Shown: positions 9,059-16,307 of the stretch, piece by piece
How the letters are laid out: each line of letters opens with the position of its first letter
Position numbering within the stretch: the first letter of the stretch is position 1
Origin: Cupriavidus lacunae
Lineage (GTDB): Bacteria; Pseudomonadota; Gammaproteobacteria; Burkholderiales; Burkholderiaceae
Length of the DNA: 64,000 nt
Direction of reading: 5' to 3'
Assembly: GCF_003353055.1 (NCBI RefSeq)
Contig: NZ_QKWJ01000026.1
Location: forward strand, 32,360 to 96,359
The notes under the pieces: generated by a model
The model's database searches: none
Told to the model about the DNA's origin: nothing
The model's input: the letters and a program-made list of their open reading frames with translations, nothing else
Translations under genes and position numbers: made by a program

Positions 9059-9685
9059 ATGACGAGCAAGAAGGAAGCGCTGGCCGCGCCGGCGCGCTGC
9101 GGCTGGTGCGGCACGCTGGAGGACTATTGCCACTACCACGATACCGAGTGGGGCTTTCCGGTCGCCGACGACCGCCGGCTGTTCGAGAAGCTGTGCCTGG
9201 AAGGCTTCCAGTCCGGCCTGAGCTGGCTGACCATCCTGCGCAAGCGCGAGGCCTTCCGCAAAGCGTTCGCCAATTTCGACATCGAGAAGGTGGCGCGTTT
9301 CACCGAGCGCGACATCGCGCGGCTGCTGGGGGATGCCGGCATCGTGCGCCATCGCGGCAAGATCGAGGCGGCCATCAACAACGCGCAGCGGGCCCGCGAG
9401 CTGCTGGAAACGGAGTCATCGCTGGCCGCCTACTTCTGGCGCTTCGAACCCGATCCGGCCAGCCGGCCCAGGGTGCTGACGCCCGAGGTCCTGCGCACCA
9501 TGGCGACCTCGCCGGAGTCCGCCGCGCTGTCGAAGGACCTGAAGAAGCGCGGCTGGCGCTTTGTCGGCCCCACCACCATGTATGCGCTGATGCAGGCGAT
9601 GGGCCTGGTCAACGACCACCAGGAAGGCTGCGCGACGCGTGCCGAAGTGCTGGCCGCGCGCAAGGCGTTCAAGGTGCCGCGCTAG
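9059..9685 (+). CDS. tag: DNA-3-methyladenine glycosylase I
   Basis: A 208-residue base-excision repair enzyme that removes 3-methyladenine from DNA. RCGWCG and YHDTEWGFP at the N-terminus and NDHQEGC near the end supply the Cys/His zinc-snap ligands of the Tag family. LEGFQSGLSWLTILRKREAFR is the conserved helix next to the base pocket, and GWRFVGPTTMYALMQAMGLV the family C-terminal motif. Length is close to the usual 187-200 residues plus a short tail. The stop codon is followed within 4 bases by the first GTATAC element of the unusual block downstream. Confidence 0.95.
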   Translation: MTSKKEALAAPARCGWCGTLEDYCHYHDTEWGFPVADDRRLFEKLCLEGFQSGLSWLTILRKREAFRKAFANFDIEKVARFTERDIARLLGDAGIVRHRGKIEAAINNAQRARELLETESSLAAYFWRFEPDPASRPRVLTPEVLRTMATSPESAALSKDLKKRGWRFVGPTTMYALMQAMGLVNDHQEGCATRAEVLAARKAFKVPR

Positions 9686-9687
9686 CC

Positions 9688-9735
9688 GGTATACCTCCAG
9701 GACCGTATACGTTGCTGGCTGTATACGGCCGGCAC
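9688..9735. repeat. three 16-bp-spaced GTATAC elements
   Basis: GTATAC occurs at 9689, 9705 and 9721, exactly 16 bp apart, starting 3 bases after the tag stop codon. Further copies are at 9919, 9953 and 10068. The regular phase suggests iterated binding sites for a dimeric protein. Confidence 0.6.
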
Positions 9736-9773
9736 CCTGTCCAGCGCAACGGTCCTGTCTATCTCTTTTATAT

Positions 9774-9791
9774 TGTTTACATATGTAAACA
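9774..9791. promoter_or_regulatory. 18-bp perfect palindrome in AT-rich DNA
   Basis: The palindrome reads TGTTTACATATGTAAACA and lies in the only strongly AT-rich part of the tag-CDF gap, directly before four TAG triplets. It could be an operator or part of a DNA-unwinding element. Confidence 0.55.
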
Positions 9792-10040
9792 TAGTAGTAG
9801 TAGGTAAACGGGGCCGCAGGCCGTGGATAAGTCACCTTTTCCCTTTCGGCTCAGTGACTTGCAGGGAAGATAACCTATCCGGGATAACCCTGATTTGCCG
9901 GGATAGAACCGCGCCCACGTATACATCGGCGATGTGGGCACCGGAGTTATCCGTATACGTCCCACAACGCGCCCCCAGGCGGGGCACAGCTTGTCCGGCC
10001 GGTTATCCCCAGCCTTCGGCAAAGATATCCACAGCCGGGC

Positions 10041-11036
10041 TCATGCCGGCCTGGCTTTTCCAGCGATGTATACCGGATCGACGTGCGTCATCACATTGAG
10101 CACGTGATGGTGTTCCAGCGTGCGGCGTCGCGCTTCCACCGCGATGGCGTGGCCCTGGGCCACGGTCAGCGTGGCATCGATCTCCAGGTGCACGTCCACC
10201 AGCACCTGGTCGCCCATCTTGCGGGTGCGCAGGTCGTGCAGGCCCAGGACGCCGGGCGTGGCCAGCATGGTCGCGCGGATGGCGTCGACGGTCTGCTCGT
10301 CGGCGGCGCGGTCCATCAGGTCGTTGAGCGCGTCCCAGCCGAAGCGCAGGCCCATGCGCGACACCATCAGGCCGACCACGATGGCCGCGACCGGATCGAG
10401 CATGTGGTAGCCCAGCAGGTTGCCGCCGATGCCAAGCGCCACCACCAGCGACGACGCCGCATCCGAGCGCGCATGCCAGGCATTGGCCACGAGCATGCCC
10501 GAGCGCGCGCGCCGCGCCACGGCCAGCATGTAGCGGAACAGCAGTTCCTTGGATACCAGCGCGGCCAGTGCCACCCACAGCGCCACGGGCTGCACTGGCT
10601 GCAAGCCGCCCGGATGCTGCAGCTTGCCCACGGCCGCCCACAGCATGCCCACGCCCACTGCCAGCAGCAGCGCGCCCAGGGCCAGTGAAGCCGCGGTCTC
10701 GAAGCGCAGGTGGCCGTACTGATGGTCGGCATCCGGATCCTTGCGGCTTTGCCAGCCGGCCGCCAGCACCACGAAGTCGGACAGCAGGTCTGACAGCGAA
10801 TGCGCGGCGTCGGCGATCAGCGCCTGGGAGCCCGCGACGACGCCCGCCACCGCCTGCGCTGTGGTCAGGCCGATATTGACGACCAAGCTGACCAGCGTGC
10901 TGCGCCGGCCGGCCCGGTGGCGCGCGTCGGCTTCGGCCGCGGTGGTGTCAATGTCCTCCGGCAAGCCGGCGGGAGCGGCCGGATCGGCCCGCGTGGGATG
11001 GGAGTGCGATTCCATCGGGTGACTATAGCCGAACAT
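10041..11036 (-). CDS. cation diffusion facilitator (divalent metal exporter)
   Basis: A 331-residue inner-membrane protein. A His-containing N-terminal tail (ESHSHP) precedes six helices. Metal site motifs are visible in helix 2 (ADAAHSLSDLLSD) and helix 5 (NAWHARSDAASS), the paired D/H sites that move Zn2+, Fe2+, Co2+ or Cd2+ out against protons. The last 85 residues are the cytoplasmic ferredoxin-like domain ending in HVDPVYI. Start choice: the first ATG (11036) and one seven codons later (11015) are equally possible; neither has a clear ribosome site. The exact metal is unknown. Confidence 0.88.
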   Translation of the reverse strand: MFGYSHPMESHSHPTRADPAAPAGLPEDIDTTAAEADARHRAGRRSTLVSLVVNIGLTTAQAVAGVVAGSQALIADAAHSLSDLLSDFVVLAAGWQSRKDPDADHQYGHLRFETAASLALGALLLAVGVGMLWAAVGKLQHPGGLQPVQPVALWVALAALVSKELLFRYMLAVARRARSGMLVANAWHARSDAASSLVVALGIGGNLLGYHMLDPVAAIVVGLMVSRMGLRFGWDALNDLMDRAADEQTVDAIRATMLATPGVLGLHDLRTRKMGDQVLVDVHLEIDATLTVAQGHAIAVEARRRTLEHHHVLNVMTHVDPVYIAGKARPA

Positions 11037-11204
11037 GCGCCGGGTGCGAATCCGGCCTGCCGCGGCGGCGCCGTGCCGATTTCGTAACAGCGCTGGCTAA
11101 CTTCTTGTGCCGCCTTTACCGTAGACAAGGACGGGCACCGGACGGAAAACCATACGGATCAGCGGCAACGCGCCTGCCCGGTCATTGCAAGGAGGACCTC
11201 CACG

Positions 11205-11456
11205 ATGGCGATTCGGTCACTTGCCTCGCACAGCACATCCCAGCTACGCCGCCTGGTCGGACAGATGCAGGCGGAAGTCGACGCACTCGAGAATCTTTCC
11301 ACGCCCGATGCCGACGCGCAAAGTCGCCTTGGCTACGCCACCGGCCGCCTGCGCGACGGCATCGAGGCGGTCGAGGACGCACTGCAGTCGCTGCGCGCGC
11401 TGCAACAGGTACGGCCGTCGGCGATGAAGGCAAGACGGCCGACACGCGCGGCCTAG
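11205..11456 (+). CDS. small hypothetical protein, helical
   Basis: An 83-residue protein with a strong AAGGAGG ribosome site 9 bases before its ATG, which is good evidence that it is expressed. The sequence is mostly amphipathic helix with heptad-like leucines (LRRLVGQMQAEVDALENL, then IEAVEDALQSLRALQQV) and a basic tail, suggesting a short coiled coil. No known domain was recognised. It is convergent with the racemase-family gene. Confidence 0.65.
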   Translation: MAIRSLASHSTSQLRRLVGQMQAEVDALENLSTPDADAQSRLGYATGRLRDGIEAVEDALQSLRALQQVRPSAMKARRPTRAA

Positions 11457-11499
11457 GGCTCCACGCCAGACCTGCCTGCCACGTTGGTCGCCGGCCCGG

Positions 11500-12174
11500 C
11501 TACGTAGCCGGGCAATCGCGCAATACCTGTGCCAGCGCCGCACACGCGGCCGGCACCGGCCCGATGACGGGAATCGGAAAGCGCTGACCCAGCGCGCGCG
11601 CGGCCTCGCCCAGCGGGCCGCCGCCAATGATCACCGCCTGCGCACCATCCTCGATACATGCTTGCACAGCACCCGCCAGCAGGTCTTCCTGCTGCTGCGG
11701 CGAGCTGCTCAGCGCGCGCGGATCGCCCTCGGTGAAGCGCGCGCCGGAGAACAGGTCGCCCAGGCCCTGCCGGCGCACGCTGGCATCGATGGACGCGGCC
11801 AGGCGCGGCGTGGTGGTGGCGATGCCGAAGCGCCGCTGCCCGGCCGCGGCGGCATGCATCGACGCCGCGCCGATGCCCACCACCGGCACCGCCAGCCGCG
11901 CGCGCAGGGCCTCGATGCCGGGGTCGCCGAAGGCGCCGACGATGACGCCGTCGGCACAGCCTGCCAGGCGCAGCATCTCCTCATCGCATATCGCACCGGC
12001 AGCCACGGCCAGGTCGTCTTCGTCGACGATCATCGGCGCGCCGCGCGTGACCGTTGCGCCGACCACCGCCGGCGGCGCGGCCATGTGCTGCGCAAGCCAG
12101 GCGCGCGCAATCTGAACCATCATCTGCGTGGTGGCGCTCGAGGTATTCGGGTTGATCAGCAGGATATGGCGCAT
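11500..12174 (-). CDS. Asp/Glu/hydantoin racemase-family protein lacking both catalytic cysteines
   Basis: A 224-residue cytoplasmic protein with the hydantoin racemase outline: ILLINPNTSSATT at the N-terminus (substrate carboxylate binding), FGDPGIEALRARL in the middle and PVIGPVPAA at the end. The family uses two cysteines, one in an A-C-F-G-D-P-G motif and one in an L-G-C-x-G-M motif. Here these positions read GAFGDPG (Ala81) and IIGGGPLG (Gly185). A two-base racemisation mechanism is therefore not possible as known. It may belong to a non-racemase subfamily. It is a single gene running convergently to the small helical protein. Confidence 0.8.
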   Translation of the reverse strand: MRHILLINPNTSSATTQMMVQIARAWLAQHMAAPPAVVGATVTRGAPMIVDEDDLAVAAGAICDEEMLRLAGCADGVIVGAFGDPGIEALRARLAVPVVGIGAASMHAAAAGQRRFGIATTTPRLAASIDASVRRQGLGDLFSGARFTEGDPRALSSSPQQQEDLLAGAVQACIEDGAQAVIIGGGPLGEAARALGQRFPIPVIGPVPAACAALAQVLRDCPAT

Positions 12175-12756
12175 GTCGGTGTCGGGATGGCAAGAGCGTC
12201 AACGATAGCGTATGGCGGCGGCCAGGGCGAGACGCCCGGCGCGCGACCGCATGCACGGCGTCGGGGTGGCGCTTAACGGCGCTTGCCGCTGGAATTCATC
12301 CGGCAATACATATGGCATACATATGGCATTAACCCGGCCGCGACGCGGCCTGGCTCCGGCATTAATGGCCCAGCCAGGGCAAGTTCATTTCGACCCGATA
12401 TCCCGGATATTTTGATTCCGAAAATCGCGCGCGATGATATTAGCCCGTACGGAATGCCGTCCACAAATCGAACAACTCCTTACATGTGATCCATTCGCGG
12501 GTAATCGTTAGATCGCATGCATGCCCCGCATTAGTGCACAGGTGCGCCGCCGGAAAATCACACGTAACCCATTGTTACTTGTCTGTACGGTGTCCAACAC
12601 GTACCCCTAGTATCGCCGCTGCTGGGTTTACTCCAACGGGTTAACCCGATTCGCTTTTTCTGCCACAGCAATTCGTCGCGCACACCGCCGTCAGGCGCTT
12701 GCCTGGGTGCGGGGATATTTGTGCACTTTTAATTTTATCAAGTTACCTATAAATCA
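12175..12756. other. 582-bp AT-richer leader region
   Basis: This gap separates the racemase-family gene (leftward) from the lipoprotein gene (rightward). It is visibly poorer in GC than its surroundings from about 12300 on. It holds an 11-bp perfect tandem repeat (12308-12329), a GGCCGC/GCGGCC hairpin (12336-12350), a GTAAC/GTTAC inverted repeat (12564-12578) and a GGGTTAACCC palindrome near 12639. A TATAAA-like box lies about 10 bases before the lipoprotein start. No gene is evident. Confidence 0.5.
12308..12329. repeat. 11-bp perfect tandem repeat
   Basis: ACATATGGCAT occurs twice head to tail (12308-12318 and 12319-12329). Each copy contains CATATG. The period equals one helical turn, so both copies face the same side of DNA, as paired operator half-sites do. 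Confidence 0.6.
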
Positions 12757-14808
12757 ATGACTGGGACAAAATTACTCGCGAATACCAAAACTCAAGCGCG
12801 CAGAGCGCGTAACTCCTACGCCCTCAGCATCCTGGCCGCTACCTGCGCCGCTGTGGTGCTTTCGGCATGTGGAGGCGGCGGCGACGATGCCTCGGGCGGT
12901 TCTTCCGCGACCGATGCCACCCGTTGGTCGCGCCGCAATCCCACGACTCCTACTACCACGACCCCCACGACGCCTACGAACACCCCGACGGCAACGGCCC
13001 CGGGCGCCGATGCCATTTTTGACGCCTCCGGCAATCTGAATGCGACTGAATATGTCGCCATTGCATCGGACTACGGCAGCGACAAGGCCATCGCTTATCG
13101 GTACGGCGCAAGTAATTCGGCAGCCGCAGCAGTCCAGACTTATTGGAAGCCCACGGATAGCACTTTTCATCCGCATGGTAATACCTGCTACCAGCAGGAA
13201 TTCCCTGGCGACTCGATGGATACCAGCACCAGCATCATTTACCAGCTGGGCAATCTCGATTGCAGCCGTAACGACTTCGGCAGCAACATGGGCGACGTGA
13301 TTTACCGCCCCGACGTGGCTTCGGACTCCGCGGTCACGTCCCTGCTGACCCTGGATCTGAGCGCCGGCGTGATTACCGAGAAGCCCCAGACGGCCTGGGT
13401 CTTCGGCAATGCCACGACTAATCCGCAGCTGGGCAGCTACGTTTCCGCCAATGGCGGTGCCATGCCGACGCAGCCGATTGCCGTGGGCCGCTGCAGCGAG
13501 CATGACTGCGCACAGTCGCTGGTGGCGTTCCAGAACGGCCTGATCGCCTCGGTCGGCAGCAATACGGCTTCGCACTCGGCTTCGGTGAAGCTGCCCGCGG
13601 GCAAGGTGCCGACGGCTATCGCCATCACGACGAATTCGGAGTTCGCCCTGGTGACCATCTGGGACACGGTGAACCTGAAGGGCCAGGTGGCGGTGATCGC
13701 GCTGGGCAGTCTCGCCGACGGCAGCGAACTGGGCGGTCCGTATGATTCCAGCGATATGTCGTGGGCGGGCCTCTATCCGGGCCTGCGCAACATGTCGAAC
13801 TTCGTCTTCATGAAGCTGCTGGGCTTCGTTGACCTGCCTGACATGAAGGCCCCGACGGATATTTCCGCCGTGACCGATTTCGGCACCATGCAGGACAACA
13901 CGACCCAGGGCTGGCTGTACGATCCGGTCGGTAACGCCGGCGCCAGCATGTCGCTGCGCCAGGTAACTCCTGCCCTGAGCGACGCCAACCGGAAGAGCTT
14001 TGCCCCGGGTGGCGTGAACGCCAACCTGATTTCCCGCTCCGGCGTTGCCGCGGTGATTTCGAAGTCGGAACAGAAGGTGGTGTTCCTGGATCTGAAGCCG
14101 CTGTTCGACAAGGTCAACAAGACTTATTTCGAAGGCACGCTGAGCAGCCTGAACAGCACCCTGGCAAATACCGGCCAGGGGGATTCGCAGTGGCCGCAGG
14201 CGTTCTCTGTGGACAACTATGCGCCGACCATCGTCAAGACCATGAGCCTGGCTCAAAAGCCCACGGCCGTGAAGGTGTCGATCCTGGCAAACCCCGGCCA
14301 GGCCTGGGTGGCAACCGAAGATGGCGTGATCCATGCGATCTCGGTGGCGGGCGTTCAATCCGGTACCAACCTGGATCCGGCGCTGATCAGCGAAGTGAAC
14401 ACCCTGCAGGTCGGCAAGAACCCCACCAGCATCTCCCACAATGTGAACCGGGATACGTTTGGCAACTCGAACACCAGGGTCTGGGTGGTGTCGCGTGGCG
14501 AGCAGAAGGTCCAACTCGTGGATATGGCGTCGCTGACGGTCGTGAAGACGCTGCAGGACTCGCGCATCGTCGATCCGATCTCCGTGTCTGAGACCCAGCA
14601 AAGCCCGCTGCTGACCAGCGTCATTTCGCTGACCGACTATACGGGCAAGCAAGTGATGAACTATCGCTATGCACCGATTTCCCTGCAGGGCGGCAATACC
14701 CCGCTGAATATCGGCGTGGGCCAGTCGGGTAATGACCAGTTCGAGTTTGGCGGCGCCTATGCAGTGGCCGGCAAGCCGTTCAACTTTACCCAAAGCAATG
14801 TACCCTGA
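12757..14808 (+). CDS. large secreted lipoprotein with probable beta-propeller fold
   Basis: A 683-residue protein. A 37-residue basic-hydrophobic leader ends in the lipobox LSAC followed by GGGGD, so Cys38 should be lipid-modified. A Thr/Pro linker (about residues 65-85) joins it to the body. Repeats such as KVPTAIAITTNSEFALVTIWD, PTAVKVSILANPGQAWVATE and NPTSISHNVN..TRVWVVSRGEQKVQLVDM resemble YVTN/YncE-like propeller blades. Asp and Gly positions in these repeats fit. Function is unknown; cell-surface binding or a scaffold role is inference. Base composition is lower in GC than its neighbours, and no ribosome site is visible before the ATG. Confidence 0.75.
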   Translation: MTGTKLLANTKTQARRARNSYALSILAATCAAVVLSACGGGGDDASGGSSATDATRWSRRNPTTPTTTTPTTPTNTPTATAPGADAIFDASGNLNATEYVAIASDYGSDKAIAYRYGASNSAAAAVQTYWKPTDSTFHPHGNTCYQQEFPGDSMDTSTSIIYQLGNLDCSRNDFGSNMGDVIYRPDVASDSAVTSLLTLDLSAGVITEKPQTAWVFGNATTNPQLGSYVSANGGAMPTQPIAVGRCSEHDCAQSLVAFQNGLIASVGSNTASHSASVKLPAGKVPTAIAITTNSEFALVTIWDTVNLKGQVAVIALGSLADGSELGGPYDSSDMSWAGLYPGLRNMSNFVFMKLLGFVDLPDMKAPTDISAVTDFGTMQDNTTQGWLYDPVGNAGASMSLRQVTPALSDANRKSFAPGGVNANLISRSGVAAVISKSEQKVVFLDLKPLFDKVNKTYFEGTLSSLNSTLANTGQGDSQWPQAFSVDNYAPTIVKTMSLAQKPTAVKVSILANPGQAWVATEDGVIHAISVAGVQSGTNLDPALISEVNTLQVGKNPTSISHNVNRDTFGNSNTRVWVVSRGEQKVQLVDMASLTVVKTLQDSRIVDPISVSETQQSPLLTSVISLTDYTGKQVMNYRYAPISLQGGNTPLNIGVGQSGNDQFEFGGAYAVAGKPFNFTQSNVP

Positions 14809-14879
14809 GCGTCATGTCAGCCTGAGGCACGCCGGTTAATCCCGGCAAGCTTCCCAAGCTGTCAGACCGCTTCCCTGAA

Positions 14880-14911
14880 GCCCGCACGGTTCGCGCCGCG
14901 CGGGCTTTTTT
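14880..14911 (+). terminator. intrinsic terminator
   Basis: GCCCGC (14880-14885) pairs with GCGGGC (14900-14905), followed by a run of T residues. It ends the lipoprotein transcript. Confidence 0.85.
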
Positions 14912-15021
14912 CATTCTTTGCGGATAGCCAATCCGGCTCATGGATCCGTGCGTGCGCCGGTGCACAGAACCCCGCCTGCGGAAATGACAACCTCGCTGAA
15001 TGCGGCCAGGAGCCTATTTCG

Positions 15022-16047
15022 ATGCAGAATGAATCCGTCCCGGACCGGAATGCGGGCGCCGCGGGCAGCGCGAGCACGATCAACCTGATTGCCCCCGGCG
15101 AGGGTGGCGTCAAGGACTATGCGGCGACGCTCAACGGCCTGCTGCGCGGACGCCTGCTCGAGGTCACGCCCGAACTGCCGGCCGCCACGCTGGCCGGCGC
15201 CGATGTGATCCTGCATTACAGCGGCTATGGCTATGCCAGGCGCGGCACGCCCTTGTGGCTGCTGCGCGGCCTGCGCGAGGCCAGGCCGCGCATGCGCCGC
15301 TTCGGCGTGTTCTTCCATGAGCTGTATGCGGAAGGGCCGCCGTGGAGGTCGGCGTTCTGGCTGTCTCCCGTGCAGCGCCACATTGCCGCCGAACTGGCGG
15401 CGCTGGCCGACTTCTGGCTGACCAACCGCGAGGGTTCGGCACGCTGGCTCAATACCCACGCACCGGCGCGGCCGCACCGCGTGCTGCCGGTTTTTTCCAA
15501 TCTGGGCGAAGGCGGCGCACGCTACGGCGACAAGCGTGCCGCGGTGGTGGTGCTGGGCGGCGCCGCGCTGCGCGCCGAAACCTACCAGGCCGCGGGCGAT
15601 GCCCTGTTCGAGTGGGTTAGCCGTGCCGGCTTCGAACTGCATGATATCGGGCCACCGATGGGCAATCCGGCGCTCGCCGCCAGGCTTGCCCGGCGCGGCG
15701 CGGTGGTGCATGGCCGGGTCGAGGCCGACGAGGCGTCACGGCTGCTGTCGGCATCCACCTATGGCGTGCTGGCCTACCCGGTGGATTATGCGGCCAAGAG
15801 CGGCGTGTTCGCCGCCTACTGCGCCCATGCGGTCTGTCCCGTGCTGCTGTCGCGCAGCTGCGGCGTGCATGACGGGCTGACGCCCGGGCATTACCTGCCC
15901 TCGGTCCAGGCCATGACGCCCGACCTGCCCGCCGCGTGGCGCATCGGCCAGGCAGCCAACGCCTGGTATGCACCGCATGCGGTGCAGCGCCATGGTGCCG
16001 GCTTCCGCGAGCTGATGGACGCCTGCGCTGCGCCGGCGTTTGCGTAG
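15022..16047 (+). CDS. glycosyltransferase-like protein (GT-B fold)
   Basis: A 341-residue cytoplasmic protein. The N-terminal half contains INLIAPGEGGVKDYAATLNGLL, typical of the glycine-rich acceptor loop of GT4-like enzymes, and FFHELYAEGPPW. The C-terminal half has a second Rossmann-like unit (VVLGGAALRAETYQAAG) and the segment SASTYGVLAYPVDYAAKSGVF, which sits where the nucleotide-sugar E-x7-E motif is found in related enzymes. An AGGAG site precedes the ATG. No sugar or acceptor can be named, and no cell-wall or capsule genes lie beside it. Confidence 0.6.
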   Translation: MQNESVPDRNAGAAGSASTINLIAPGEGGVKDYAATLNGLLRGRLLEVTPELPAATLAGADVILHYSGYGYARRGTPLWLLRGLREARPRMRRFGVFFHELYAEGPPWRSAFWLSPVQRHIAAELAALADFWLTNREGSARWLNTHAPARPHRVLPVFSNLGEGGARYGDKRAAVVVLGGAALRAETYQAAGDALFEWVSRAGFELHDIGPPMGNPALAARLARRGAVVHGRVEADEASRLLSASTYGVLAYPVDYAAKSGVFAAYCAHAVCPVLLSRSCGVHDGLTPGHYLPSVQAMTPDLPAAWRIGQAANAWYAPHAVQRHGAGFRELMDACAAPAFA

Positions 16048-16068
16048 CGCACGCGCGGCTGCGGGCAA

Positions 16069-16112
16069 CAAAAAAGGCCGGGAAGCCATTTTTCAATTGG
16101 CTTCCCGGCCTT
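16069..16112 (-). terminator. terminator of tRNA-Ala (also between glycosyltransferase and tRNA)
   Basis: A 13-bp perfect stem (16076-16088 with 16098-16110) with loop TTTTTCAAT. The A-run at 16069-16075 becomes a T-run on the minus strand, so it ends the minus-strand tRNA transcript; it may also stop the plus-strand gene. Confidence 0.9.
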
Positions 16113-16147
16113 CAGGACGACGTCTGAAGCGGACGTCTGGAATATTC

Positions 16148-16223
16148 TGGTGGACCGAAGGAGGATCGAACTCCCGACCTCTGCATTGCGAACGCAGCGC
16201 TCTCCCAGCTGAGCTATCGGCCC
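16148..16223 (-). tRNA. tRNA-Ala (anticodon CGC)
   Basis: The 76-nt minus-strand sequence folds as a cloverleaf with encoded CCA. The acceptor stem GGGCCGA/TCGGTCC contains the G3:U70 pair that identifies tRNA-Ala. The anticodon loop TTCGCAA gives anticodon CGC, reading GCG codons, which are common in this GC-rich genome. Confidence 0.95.
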
Positions 16224-16307
16224 GTCGCGAGGATTGTAGCCTACTTGGGCAGCGGCCTTCAATCCTCGGCCCGCGCCATGCGGAGCCGTTGCAACATCAG
16301 GCCAGCA

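Larger units (their letters stand above)
9686..10040. other. non-coding block with origin-like motif set
   Basis: This 355-bp gap lies between tag and the CDF transporter gene. In order it holds three GTATAC hexamers at exact 16-bp steps, a 33-bp AT-rich stretch with an 18-bp palindrome (9774-9791), four TAG triplets (9792-9803), an 18-bp mostly GC-rich spacer, and TTATCC-type elements at 9822-9830 (minus), 9879-9887 (minus), 9947-9955, 10003-10011 and 10025-10033. Three of these match TTATCCACA at 8 of 9 bases. Two more GTATAC hexamers lie at 9919 and 9953. Small open frames here look non-coding. The layout recalls a DnaA-dependent unwinding region, but nothing shows it is a functional origin. 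Confidence 0.55.

Noticed and set aside
9773..10099. Short frames crossing the origin-like block
   Set aside because: They overlap the CDF gene or the palindrome, lack ribosome sites and have no protein-like pattern.
12772..14793. A 673-codon open frame on the minus strand opposite the lipoprotein gene
   Set aside because: The translation is rich in Arg, His and Gln with no domain, as expected for the complement of a GC-rich gene; the plus strand has a lipobox and a terminator.
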